Assembly: GCF_004571175.1 (NCBI RefSeq)
Contig: NZ_CP038273.1
Span: forward strand, 1,240,001-1,304,000
Source: Legionella israelensis
Lineage (GTDB): Bacteria > Pseudomonadota > Gammaproteobacteria > Legionellales > Legionellaceae
Reading direction: 5' to 3'
DNA length: 64,000 nucleotides
Position numbers and translations under genes: made by a program. Below the pieces are notes generated by a model. It was given only the letters and a program-made list of their open reading frames with translations. It did not search any database and was not told the DNA's origin. Of the stretch, positions 1 through 8,065 are shown one piece after another (positions within the stretch are counted from its first letter, which is position 1; every line of letters begins with the position of its first letter).

Positions 1-832
1 GCAAGAGGCTAATGTTGCTTAGAAGACTCTGTTTCTCATCTTTTCCTTTTGCCTCTTTTAATCTCGCACAAGCTAATTCTATAGCGGTCTGCTGCTTGGA
101 GTTAAGATGTTCAAGATTTGGCTTTTCTACTGCCTCCAATAATCCTCTCATTACCTGCTCACTACCATATTTCGCGGCCAGATGAATAGGATAGTTTTGC
201 TCCTGATTACAGGAATTATTCAAATCAGCGCCTCTTTTAGCAAGCCCTTCAACCGCTTCTGGGAAATCCAGATAAATTGCGTAATGAATCGGTTGCATCT
301 CTATGGTCTCTGAATTTTCCTTAACATCAAACGGCTGATGAGGGTTAAGCCTTTCCTGCGAGAGAAGGAATTGAATAAACTTTTTATCTCTTGTCTCAAG
401 AACAAGCTTTAAAAGGCTATTTCCATCTTTATCATAGGAATTCAAGGAAAATTCCGTATTCTCAATTAGGGTACGGGCCAGTTGCAATTTACCTTCTTTG
501 GTAGCCTGATGAATAGGGGTTCCGGTATGAAATTTTTGAGATTTCCTCATTAGAATTTGAATGAAAACAAATACATTCTGCTCTTCCTTTTTTCGTTCCT
601 CTTCATCTTCTGACGCAATTTCTTTTCCTTTTGCCGATGAATGCTCTGCTACTTCCTCTTTTTGCGGCGTCTCTTCATACTGACTTATCAAATAATCGAG
701 CAGCGTCAGTTGCTTGCCATTGTGATTCCAGTAACTTTGAAAAAAAGAGGTATTTTGTTTGCTGAGATACTGCTCAAATCCCTCTTGATCATTGTTGCGA
801 ATGAACTCATCTATTGTCTTAAAAGCCACCAT
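1..832 (-). CDS. Ankyrin-repeat protein, 3' end beyond window
   Basis: An open minus-strand frame begins with an ATG at 832 (MVAFKTIDEF...), preceded by a strong GAGGGAG ribosome binding site, and runs off the left edge without a stop. About 277 residues are visible. Residues from about 100 onward show ankyrin-like units such as GTPIHQATKEGKLQLARTLI, PIHYAIYLDFPEAVEGL and YPIHLAAKYGSEQVMRGLL. A Glu/Lys-rich low-complexity linker lies near residues 65-85. In Legionella such proteins are often Dot/Icm-translocated effectors, but translocation here is inference. The carboxy terminus, where a secretion signal would sit, is outside the window. Confidence 0.8.
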   Translation of the reverse strand, partial: MVAFKTIDEFIRNNDQEGFEQYLSKQNTSFFQSYWNHNGKQLTLLDYLISQYEETPQKEEVAEHSSAKGKEIASEDEEERKKEEQNVFVFIQILMRKSQKFHTGTPIHQATKEGKLQLARTLIENTEFSLNSYDKDGNSLLKLVLETRDKKFIQFLLSQERLNPHQPFDVKENSETIEMQPIHYAIYLDFPEAVEGLAKRGADLNNSCNQEQNYPIHLAAKYGSEQVMRGLLEAVEKPNLEHLNSKQQTAIELACARLKEAKGKDEKQSLLSNISLL

Positions 833-1025
833 TTTATCTCCCTCTGGTTAGTTATGTTCAATCCAATTTTTCCGTTGCTACATGCTACACAATGGGCAAT
901 CAAAGATCAAAATATTGTTAAACCTTTGCAAATTCGTAGATAAGAATATGATTTTTTTAAGGAAAAAGAGGAGGGACAAACAATAGGAGTTTTGCAAATG
1001 ATTTTTCTAAACCCATTATTTTATT

Positions 1026-2153
1026 TCACCCAGCTTTGATCTGGTCCATAACCTCCTGATTCAAATGTTCAATAATTAATCCCAGAAGTTTTACCGCTTG
1101 CTGATAATCCCGTTCATCAAAAACGCCGGCATGTTGATGAGCATAACGTACGGGGATACCGATATTGAGAGCGGGTACCCCTGAACCTGAGGTTTGTAAT
1201 TTGGCGGCATCTTCCCCATAACCTGGCTCGACTTCCAGTTGCACATTGATATGATATTTTTCAGCCAGGGCAAGCACCCAGTTCAGCAGTTCCTGATTAG
1301 GTATCATGCTGCGATCGTAAACAAACAGAGTCGGTCCTTTGCCCAAGCTAATCCGGCCTTTTCGCTCTGACTGCAAGAGTGGATAGTCATCCGCAATGCC
1401 AACTTCAACATTGATGGCTATATCAGGATGGATGCTTTCAAAAAGCGTACTTGCCCCGCGCAGACCAATTTCTTCCTGCACCGTCGCTGCCAGATGTAAC
1501 TGATTGGGTTGCTGATGTTTAATAAGGCGCATGGCATCACTGATGACTGCAAGCCCCAGACGATCGTCCAAAGCCTTAGCCAGAAATCGATGCTCACCCA
1601 AAGAGGTGAAAGCGCTCTCAGGCGTCACTGGCAAACCTGGACGGATGGCAAATTTACTTTCTACTTCTTCACGGCTCGCAGCGCCAATATCAAGAAACAA
1701 GGCGCTAAGTTCGGGAGAACCAGATGGTTTTTTTTCCACAATGTGAGGCGAATCCATGCCGGAATAGGCCTTTACAAGCCCTTTTGCTGTGCTCACCTGC
1801 CATCGTTGTGCATAAGCCACTGAATTATAAATTCCGCCTATTGGAATCACTTTTAAAAATCCTTCCGGAGTAATGGATTCTACCATGAATGCCACTTCAT
1901 CCATATGAGCCATGATAAGAACCCTTGGCCCATCCTGATTGTTCTTATGGCTGCCAATCAGATTACCCATTCCATCTACAGCTAACTTGCTCATGAAAGG
2001 CTGCCATTGTTCTTTAAGCATATGGCGAACGGGTTTTTCAAAACCAGATGCTCCGGCAGTCTCTGTTAATTTGGCCAGTAACGGCAATTCGGTAACAGCA
2101 AATACTGGGAGCGATAACATCCATGCAAAAGTTAACGTGACGATTTTTTTCAT
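1026..2153 (-). CDS. M42-family metallo-aminopeptidase, exported
   Basis: This 375-aa protein belongs to the M42 glutamyl aminopeptidase / FrvX family, dinuclear-metal exopeptidases that trim peptides. Visible landmarks are AHMDEVAF (metal-ligand His), KALDDRLGLAV (bridging Asp), VQEEIGLRGA (catalytic Glu pair) and the carboxy-terminal AHQHAGVF region. Residues 1-19 (MKKIVTLTFAWMLSLPVFA) form a clear Sec signal peptide. That is unusual because most M42 enzymes are cytoplasmic, so a periplasmic or secreted role is inferred. It lies 6 bp downstream of trmB on the same strand and may be co-transcribed with it. The exact substrate cannot be told from sequence. Confidence 0.85.
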   Translation of the reverse strand: MKKIVTLTFAWMLSLPVFAVTELPLLAKLTETAGASGFEKPVRHMLKEQWQPFMSKLAVDGMGNLIGSHKNNQDGPRVLIMAHMDEVAFMVESITPEGFLKVIPIGGIYNSVAYAQRWQVSTAKGLVKAYSGMDSPHIVEKKPSGSPELSALFLDIGAASREEVESKFAIRPGLPVTPESAFTSLGEHRFLAKALDDRLGLAVISDAMRLIKHQQPNQLHLAATVQEEIGLRGASTLFESIHPDIAINVEVGIADDYPLLQSERKGRISLGKGPTLFVYDRSMIPNQELLNWVLALAEKYHINVQLEVEPGYGEDAAKLQTSGSGVPALNIGIPVRYAHQHAGVFDERDYQQAVKLLGLIIEHLNQEVMDQIKAG

Positions 2154-2159
2154 TTGAAT

Positions 2160-2831
2160 TTACTTCCTTACAAAAACCAAATCCCAAACACCATGCCCTA
2201 AACGTTGACCTCGCGTTTCAAATTTTGTTGATGGGCGGCTTTCCGGTTTCGGTGTATAACCACCATCTTTCTGCCGATTCATTAACAAAGGCTCAGCGGA
2301 CAAAGTTTCAAGCATAAACTCAGCATAGTCCTGCCAATCAGTGGCACAGTGAATAAAACCACCTGACCTTATTTTTTGAACCAGCAGATGCACAAATTCT
2401 GGCTGAATCAGACGTCTTTTATGATGCTTTTTTTTAGGCCAGGGGTCAGGAAAAAAAATCTGCACACCGCTTAAAGAAACTTCTGCAATATTATTCTTAA
2501 ATACATCAACAGCATCCTGTGCAACCAATTTAACATTGGTCAGTTGCTCATCATATAAATCGGCTGCCAAACTGCCGATTCCGGCACGATGAACTTCTAT
2601 ACCAACATAGTTGATATCAGGATTTTTCTTTGCCATGGTCAGTAAAGAGTTCCCCATGCCAAACCCGATCTCAACGACAGTATCAGACTGACGCTCAAAC
2701 AGATCATCGAAATCCCAGAGCGCTTGCCTTGGCAATTGATAAAATTCAAACCACTTATCCAATCCCTGCTGTTGTCTGGGCGTAATCCGTCCACCACGCA
2801 GGACAAAGCTTTTAATCGTTCGATGATGCAT
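2160..2831 (-). CDS. trmB: tRNA (guanine-N7-)-methyltransferase
   Basis: At 223 aa this is normal length for TrmB, which methylates G46 of tRNAs using S-adenosylmethionine. Motif I is seen as VVEIGFGMGNSLLTMA near residue 50. The family signature FFPDPWPKKKHHKRRL lies near residue 127, and a conserved end with STKFETRGQRLGHGVWDL is present. The ATG at 2831 gives MHHRTIKSFVLR, matching usual family starts. The M42 peptidase gene follows closely on the same strand. Confidence 0.95.
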   Translation of the reverse strand: MHHRTIKSFVLRGGRITPRQQQGLDKWFEFYQLPRQALWDFDDLFERQSDTVVEIGFGMGNSLLTMAKKNPDINYVGIEVHRAGIGSLAADLYDEQLTNVKLVAQDAVDVFKNNIAEVSLSGVQIFFPDPWPKKKHHKRRLIQPEFVHLLVQKIRSGGFIHCATDWQDYAEFMLETLSAEPLLMNRQKDGGYTPKPESRPSTKFETRGQRLGHGVWDLVFVRK

Positions 2832-3022
2832 AATATTGGCTCTAAAAAAACGCTCACATTATACTGGAAATGTATTAATATACCAACGTTGCTGAGAATA
2901 TGTCCTACCTGTAATAAGCAGCCGCATCTTAAGTCAACAAGATCTTGCACCATTGACCTTTTTTTGCTATAAAAGCGCTCTTGTACTAAAATGCAGGTCA
3001 TTCGTCTTTTTTTCGAATCTTT

Positions 3023-3050
3023 TTGTACATAAAAATACAAATCATAGAAT
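3023..3050 (+). promoter_or_regulatory. Putative sigma-70 promoter of rpmB-rpmG
   Basis: TTGTAC (3023-3028) and TAGAAT (3045-3050) are separated by 16 bp and lie 34 bp before the rpmB start codon. The match to -35/-10 consensus is good, and the position suits the following ribosomal protein genes. No transcript data support it. Confidence 0.5.
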
Positions 3051-3083
3051 GACACTCAAATATAATTAATTTGGAGTAACACC

Positions 3084-3320
3084 ATGTCTAAAGTATGTCA
3101 GGTCACTGGCAAGAGACCCATTTCAGGTAACAATGTCTCTCACGCACACAATAAAACTCGAAGACGCTTTATACCCAACATTCAAAATCATCGTTTCTGG
3201 GTAGAGGAAGAAAATCGTTTTGTCAGTTTAAAAGTCAGCACAAAAGGCATGCGCATCATTGACAAACTGGGTATTAAAGCCGTTCTGGATAAACTCAGAG
3301 CCAAAGGCGAAAAAGTTTAA
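3084..3320 (+). CDS. rpmB: 50S ribosomal protein L28
   Basis: The 78-aa product has typical bL28 length and start ([29 protein letters not shown]). It is a structural protein of the large ribosomal subunit. A TTTGGAG Shine-Dalgarno sequence precedes the ATG. It is followed 32 bp later by rpmG, the usual bacterial pairing. The zinc-binding CXXC form is absent: a single Cys is seen near the amino terminus. Confidence 0.97.
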   Translation: MSKVCQVTGKRPISGNNVSHAHNKTRRRFIPNIQNHRFWVEEENRFVSLKVSTKGMRIIDKLGIKAVLDKLRAKGEKV

Positions 3321-3352
3321 ATGTTTTATCGATTAATTTGAGAGGTATACTC

Positions 3353-3517
3353 ATGGCAGCTGTTAACATAAAAGTTAAAATGGAATCGACGGCAGGAACG
3401 GGTTATTACAAAACCACCACTAAAAACCCACGTAATCATCCGGAAAAAATGGAATTAATGATGTATGATCCAGTTGTTCGTAAGCACGTGCTTTTTAAAG
3501 AGAAAAAAGTCAAGTAA
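3353..3517 (+). CDS. rpmG: 50S ribosomal protein L33
   Basis: This is a short 54-codon gene encoding [20 protein letters not shown]... and ending FKEKKVK, a normal bL33. The ATG is preceded by GAGAGG. It is of the Cys-free type, lacking the paired CXXC zinc ribbon motifs. It is co-directional with rpmB and almost certainly in the same transcript. Confidence 0.95.
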   Translation: MAAVNIKVKMESTAGTGYYKTTTKNPRNHPEKMELMMYDPVVRKHVLFKEKKVK

Positions 3518-3868
3518 TTCCAAATATAAAATTTATATTAAGCATCATTATTGCACCAGTCCAAGACAGTAACGAACACTTCTTTTAAGACGAAATCTTT
3601 CCCATTCTGCAAATGGTCAATGCCGCAGCCAGACTGCGGCATATCAATATGCGAATAATCAATCGCTCTTTTTTGCCAAAAAATTCTCATCCTGCTTGCA
3701 ATCGAACTGTGAATACATGTCGAATAAAAATCACCTCTTGAAAATTGTAAAAAAATCATTATCTCTATCACAATAGGAAGCAAAGTGCTCTGTCATAGCC
3801 CTAAAAAACTGGATAAACGCTATAAATTGTTTAAACTGTTAATATAAGGATGTAAAAAGAGGATCTAC
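3518..3868. other. Intergenic region rpmG-rpoN, no supported gene
   Basis: This 351-bp spacer holds a perfect 9-bp stem with a 5-nt loop at 3620-3642 (arms ATGCCGCAG/CTGCGGCAT). It also holds a weak minus-strand frame of 81 codons (3538-3783) without a convincing ribosome binding site or family. The rpoN promoter probably lies in the AT-rich last 100 bp. Confidence 0.5.
3620..3642 (+). terminator. Hairpin downstream of rpmG
   Basis: A perfect 9-bp inverted repeat (ATGCCGCAG ... CTGCGGCAT, loop CCAGA) lies 100 bp after the rpmG stop. No clear U-tract follows, so it may act as a processing or pause structure rather than a strict intrinsic terminator. Confidence 0.4.
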
Positions 3869-5269
3869 ATGAAACCAGCATTACATCTCAATCTGGGGCA
3901 ACATCTTACTCTGACACCGCAATTACAACAGGCGATCCGCTTACTCCAGCTATCAACAATGGATCTGCAACAGGAAATTCAGAATATTCTTGAATCAAAT
4001 CCTCTGCTGGAAGCCACGTCTCCATCTGAGGACAAGGATGAAATTACATTGGAGGCCACTTCCCAAGAACTTGACGACTATACCGATTTTCAATGGTCAC
4101 AGCTTTATAGCAGCAATACGAGACAAGGCAGTACCGATGAAAACGATTATAATCTTGAAAATTTATATTCCACGACCACAACATTACAAGATCATCTGAG
4201 ATGGCAACTGAATCTTACGCCAATGAGCGACATGGACCGGGTCATTGGTACCACCATTATTGATGCCATCAATGACGATGGTTTTCTCACCCAATCCTTG
4301 AACGAGCTACACGCGAGTCTCAATAGCGAAAACCATTCCCTGGACAAAGCAGAAATAGAAGCTGTTCGTCATATTATTCAAAATTTTGACCCTGTAGGAT
4401 GCGGCTCTTTTAACCTTTCAGAGTGCTTAATAGCCCAGTTAACTCAATTAAGTGATGAAACACCTTACCTTGATATCACTAAAAAGATTGTTCAGAATGA
4501 TCTTGATCTGCTTGGCCACCACAATTACAGGCAACTGATGAAAGACTATCATATTGATGAAACGATCACCCAAAAAATCCTGGATACCATTCACAAACTT
4601 AACCCAAAACCGGGTAGTCTGATTCATCAGAATGTGACTGAGTACATCATTCCAGATCTTTCGGTAAAAAAAATAAATGGGAAATGGCAGGTTTTTCTGA
4701 ATCAGAATATTTTGCCTAAACTAAGCATTAACCATCAGTACGCGTCTCTCATTCAACGGGCAAATGACAGTGCTGATAATCAATTCTTAAAACACAATCT
4801 GCAGGAAGCACGATGGTTTATGAAAAGCATCCAAAGCCGCCAGGACACCTTGCTTAAAGTGGCCAGTTGTATTGTTAAACACCAAAAGGATTTTCTTGAA
4901 CAGGGTGAAGAAGCGATGAAGCCTCTTGTTCTTAATGATATTGCCAATGACCTGAATATGCATGAATCCACTATATCAAGAGTCACCACTCAAAAATATC
5001 TGCATACTCCACGAGGTGTCTTTGAACTGAAATATTTTTTTTCCAGTCATCTGGCGACAGCATCCGGAGGAGAGTGCTCCTCGACAGCCATTCGAGCCAT
5101 GATAAAGAAACTGATTGCTGAGGAAGATCGTAACAAACCATTAAGTGACAACAAAATTGCTCAAATGATAGAGAAACAAGGCATTCAAATTGCCCGCAGG
5201 ACAATTACAAAATACAGGGAAGAAATGGCCATTCCTCCATCTTATGAACGCAAAATGCTTAAGACATAA
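3869..5269 (+). CDS. rpoN: RNA polymerase sigma-54 factor
   Basis: RpoN of 466 aa directs RNA polymerase to -24/-12 promoters and needs AAA+ activators. The Gln/Leu-rich region I is seen as QHLTLTPQLQQAIRLLQLSTMDLQQEI (residues 10-36). The core-binding and helix-turn-helix regions follow. The RpoN box near the end reads IARRTITKYREEMAIPPS, close to the consensus ARRTVAKYRE. An acidic region II lies between residues 50 and 95. It starts the canonical rpoN-hpf-ptsN-ptsH group; hpf follows after 42 bp. In Legionella, RpoN contributes to flagellar and stress regulation (family knowledge). Confidence 0.97.
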   Translation: MKPALHLNLGQHLTLTPQLQQAIRLLQLSTMDLQQEIQNILESNPLLEATSPSEDKDEITLEATSQELDDYTDFQWSQLYSSNTRQGSTDENDYNLENLYSTTTTLQDHLRWQLNLTPMSDMDRVIGTTIIDAINDDGFLTQSLNELHASLNSENHSLDKAEIEAVRHIIQNFDPVGCGSFNLSECLIAQLTQLSDETPYLDITKKIVQNDLDLLGHHNYRQLMKDYHIDETITQKILDTIHKLNPKPGSLIHQNVTEYIIPDLSVKKINGKWQVFLNQNILPKLSINHQYASLIQRANDSADNQFLKHNLQEARWFMKSIQSRQDTLLKVASCIVKHQKDFLEQGEEAMKPLVLNDIANDLNMHESTISRVTTQKYLHTPRGVFELKYFFSSHLATASGGECSSTAIRAMIKKLIAEEDRNKPLSDNKIAQMIEKQGIQIARRTITKYREEMAIPPSYERKMLKT

Positions 5270-5311
5270 GGTATTATTTTTCTGTTATCTCAATTTATTG
5301 TAGGAGGCGTT

Positions 5312-5605
5312 ATGCAAATCAATATTACCGGTCATCACTTAGAAGTCACACCTGCCTTGAGAGCGTTCACCAAAGAAAAATTTGATCGACTGGAGCGTCA
5401 TTTTGACAAAATAACGTCAGCTAATGTTATATTTGATGTGGAAAAACTTCGTCAGATCGCTGAAGCAACCTTGTTGGTTTCTAAAGGTGAGCTACATGCT
5501 CGCTCTGAATCAGAAGACATGTACGCCGCTATTGATACCTTGGTTGATAAGCTGGATCGTCAGCTGATAAAACATAAAGAAAAAATGCGGAATCATCGTT
5601 CCTAA
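5312..5605 (+). CDS. hpf: Ribosome hibernation promoting factor (short HPF/YhbH)
   Basis: This 97-aa short-form HPF opens with MQINITGHHLEVTPALRAF and ends in a basic tail. It binds the decoding centre of idle 30S subunits and promotes 100S dimers in stationary phase. An excellent TAGGAGG ribosome binding site sits 4 bp before the ATG. The long-form carboxy-terminal dimerisation domain is absent, as expected in gammaproteobacteria. It lies between rpoN and ptsN, the usual place. Confidence 0.95.
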   Translation: MQINITGHHLEVTPALRAFTKEKFDRLERHFDKITSANVIFDVEKLRQIAEATLLVSKGELHARSESEDMYAAIDTLVDKLDRQLIKHKEKMRNHRS

Positions 5606-5694
5606 TTCTTGATAGTTATTTTAAACATGTCCTTCTGTCATGTCTAAATTGAGGCGGGAAATTAAACTCTCAATTTCATTTGGGGTGACTTGCA

Positions 5695-5727
5695 ATCCCG
5701 TATAAAGCTTTTGCTTTATTACGGGAT
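5695..5727. repeat. Hairpin repeat, copy 1
   Basis: An inverted repeat with arms beginning ATCCCGTA and ending TACGGGAT encloses an AAAGC/GCTTT stem, followed by AACG. A closely related copy lies at 12976-13010. It is probably a REP-like dispersed palindrome that can also act as a terminator after hpf, since TTTTTT follows about 9 bp later. Confidence 0.55.
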
Positions 5728-5822
5728 AACGATGTTTTTTAGGACGAAGTCGCACTAACTGTTTGCAAAGTTAGGTTCAGGGTATAAAATTTCCTTTTTT
5801 CAGCAAACGATATATAAATCAC

Positions 5823-6269
5823 ATGTTATTTTCAGACTTTATTGTTCCCGAGCGGGTATATATCGATACCACATCATTTAGTAAGACAGCCGTATTACTG
5901 CAAGCCAGTCAATTATTGGCTCAATCACAATCAAGTCTTGACACGCAGGAATTGTTCAGCGCTTTTTGGAAAAGAGAGGCCCTTGGCAGCACAGCTATAG
6001 GTCACGGCGTCGCAATCCCGCATATACGTATTGATGACATCATAAAAACATACGGTTGTTTTTTGAAATTAAAAAATCCGGTCGATTTCGGCGCTGAAGA
6101 CAAACAGCCGATCGATTTGGTTCTGGCCTTCATGGTCCCAAGCCATGAAACGCAACAGCATTTAACGATTCTTGCCAATATCATGGATAAATTTAAGCAT
6201 TCGGATTTCAGAAATGAATGCCGCAATGCTGACGATGAGAAAAGGCTGTATGAACTGCTCACTCAATGA
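5823..6269 (+). CDS. ptsN: Nitrogen-regulatory PTS EIIA protein
   Basis: PtsN, 148 aa, receives phosphate from NPr/HPr on a His and signals in nitrogen and potassium metabolism rather than transporting sugar. The phosphorylated His lies in AIGHGVAIPH (about residues 59-68). The family pattern KREALGSTAIGHGVAIPHIR is intact. It is in the rpoN cluster. No obvious Shine-Dalgarno is seen, but the start (MLFSDFIVPERVYID) fits the family. The hpf gene lies 217 bp upstream, separated by the hairpin repeat. Confidence 0.95.
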   Translation: MLFSDFIVPERVYIDTTSFSKTAVLLQASQLLAQSQSSLDTQELFSAFWKREALGSTAIGHGVAIPHIRIDDIIKTYGCFLKLKNPVDFGAEDKQPIDLVLAFMVPSHETQQHLTILANIMDKFKHSDFRNECRNADDEKRLYELLTQ

Positions 6270-6386
6270 CGATGCAAGCCCTAAGCTCTGCCATCAACCG
6301 TGCCATTTCCTGGCTTCCAGGAATGAAATGAGGACATGCCCTGGAAAATTATGATAAAGTATGATTCTTGAAAAATTGGCGAAGTT

Positions 6387-6656
6387 ATGATTACAAAAAA
6401 AATCACCATTATTAACAAGCTTGGGTTACACGCAAGAGCATCAGCGAAATTTGTCTCTACTGCGGCAAGATTTCAAAGTCATATTGAAGTCAGCAAAGGC
6501 TCCCAAACCGTAAACGGCAAAAGCATCATGGGGGTTATGATGCTTGCTGCCAGCAAAGGCAGTGAGCTTACCCTGCAAATTGAAGGCACTGACGAAACGG
6601 CTATGGAAGAAGCGTTGACAAGCCTGATTCATAACCGCTTTGGTGAAGAGGAATAA
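6387..6656 (+). CDS. ptsH: HPr/NPr-like phosphocarrier protein
   Basis: This 89-aa HPr family protein has the phosphorylatable His in KLGLHARASAKF (His about 15). The regulatory-Ser region reads NGKSIMGVMMLAAS. It passes phosphate from enzyme I to PtsN-type EIIA proteins. It is 117 bp downstream of ptsN with no rapZ gene between, unlike many proteobacterial rpoN clusters. The gene could equally be named ptsO (NPr). Confidence 0.93.
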   Translation: MITKKITIINKLGLHARASAKFVSTAARFQSHIEVSKGSQTVNGKSIMGVMMLAASKGSELTLQIEGTDETAMEEALTSLIHNRFGEEE

Positions 6657-6735
6657 AAACGTAATTCATATTGCAACCGCAAAACCTGAACTTAAATCTG
6701 TCCTTTTTTGCTACCGTCAACATAACAGCTGAGCA

Positions 6736-7488
6736 TCACCTTTTTCCTTTGGATTTATTACCTTTTTTTCGCTGTTTCCTTACTCTGTGTAAAATAAGTA
6801 AGGTTTGTACGGGACCTGAGGAGGCATACACCAAAAAAGCAGCAAACAGAACAAGAGCAGGATTAACAGCTATAGCAGCAAATAAAATGACCATGATCAG
6901 AATGTAGAGAAAGGGCACCCTGCCTTTGAAATCGATTTCTTTAAAACTGTAATAGCGAACATTACTTACCATCAGCATTGCCGCAATTAATGCCAACAGA
7001 CCTGTCGCTATATCGAGGATAAGATTTTTTCCCAGATGCTGATGACACAACCAGACAAAAGAGGCCAACAGCGCTGCGGCTGGAGGACAGGCAAGCCCCT
7101 GAAAGTAACGTTTATCGGCGGTTTCCACTTGGGTGTTGAAGCGCGCGAGACGCAAAGCAACGGCAGCAGTATAAATGAAAGCTATCAACCAGCCAATTTT
7201 GCCTAATTGATGTAAATGAGAGCTATACAACAAGAGAGCAGGAGCAACACCAAAAGTCACCATATCAGACAAGCTGTCGTACTCAGCACCGAAAGCACTT
7301 TGCGTATTGGTCATTCGAGCAATACGTCCATCCAGACCATCAGCAATCATGCCTACAAAAATTGCTGTCACAGCGGTTTCATAATGTGATTTCATTGAAG
7401 CCACTATAGAATAGAAAGCGGCAAACAAACTGGCAGTGGTTAACAGATTGGGTAATAAATAAATACCGCCACGGCTTTCTTTTCGCAT
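6736..7488 (-). CDS. pssA: CDP-diacylglycerol--serine O-phosphatidyltransferase
   Basis: This integral membrane enzyme makes phosphatidylserine, the precursor of phosphatidylethanolamine. The CDP-alcohol phosphotransferase signature is intact: DGLDGRIARMTNTQSAFGAE followed by YDSLSDMVTFG, with the expected Asp, Gly and Arg positions. Six or more hydrophobic segments are evident. The frame is open to 7557, but the family start MRKESRGGIYLLPNLLT corresponds to the ATG at 7488, which I prefer (250 aa). The carboxy terminus is strongly basic (RKQRKKGNKSKGKR). Confidence 0.92.
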   Translation of the reverse strand: MRKESRGGIYLLPNLLTTASLFAAFYSIVASMKSHYETAVTAIFVGMIADGLDGRIARMTNTQSAFGAEYDSLSDMVTFGVAPALLLYSSHLHQLGKIGWLIAFIYTAAVALRLARFNTQVETADKRYFQGLACPPAAALLASFVWLCHQHLGKNLILDIATGLLALIAAMLMVSNVRYYSFKEIDFKGRVPFLYILIMVILFAAIAVNPALVLFAAFLVYASSGPVQTLLILHRVRKQRKKGNKSKGKR

Positions 7489-7690
7489 AATGATCTTAAC
7501 CCTTTCCCAATAAAACAACAGGTCTAATGCTATCATAAGGATAAATAATATCACCAATTAAAACATAATGATTCAAACAGAAAAAAAAAACGTCTGACTG
7601 CTCATGGATTCGTAGTCTGACAAATAACTGCTTAGTGAATCGATCGGATGATGCTATAATACACATAGTGTATTTATTATGTAAACTTAA

Positions 7691-7984
7691 ATGACCAAGT
7701 CTAAAGATAAAACCATCATCATTGAAGGCGTAACCTCTCAAGGGAAACAATTCCGACCCAGCGACTGGGCTGAAAGAATGAGTGAAACCATGGCCAGTTT
7801 TAAAAACAGCCGTATCCACTATTCGCCTTTGTTACAACCCAGCATCAATACAGAAGGATATAAATGCGTTCTTCTTGACCCCAAACTTAAAGAATCAAGT
7901 CCTCAGATATATCAAAGCATCATGGAGTTTGCCAAAACCAATAATCTAAGAATCTGTGGTGAGGAAGAAGAACCTAAGGACTAA
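7691..7984 (+). CDS. DUF3579 domain protein
   Basis: This 97-aa small protein of unknown function has the DUF3579 pattern: IIIEGVTSQGKQFRPSDWAERM near the start and SPLLQPSINTEGYKCVLLDPKL in the middle. The family is common in beta- and gammaproteobacteria, usually as a single-domain cytosolic protein. The amino end resembles no known catalytic domain. It is divergent from pssA. Confidence 0.75.
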   Translation: MTKSKDKTIIIEGVTSQGKQFRPSDWAERMSETMASFKNSRIHYSPLLQPSINTEGYKCVLLDPKLKESSPQIYQSIMEFAKTNNLRICGEEEEPKD

Positions 7985-8065
7985 GTGATTTGTCTCTTAA
8001 TACACCCCCCATCAAAATGAAAAATATTTGCTACAATTAAAGATGTATTTATTGATAAACCTAAG

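Noticed and set aside
641..943. 100-codon plus-strand frame
   Set aside because: It overlaps the amino end of the ankyrin gene on the other strand, which has a good ribosome binding site and recognisable repeats.
3538..3783. 81-codon minus-strand frame between rpmG and rpoN
   Set aside because: No recognised family, no good ribosome binding site, and it spans a hairpin; treated as non-coding.
7496..7819. 107-codon minus frame opposite the DUF3579 gene
   Set aside because: Antisense shadow overlapping a recognisable family protein and the pssA promoter region.
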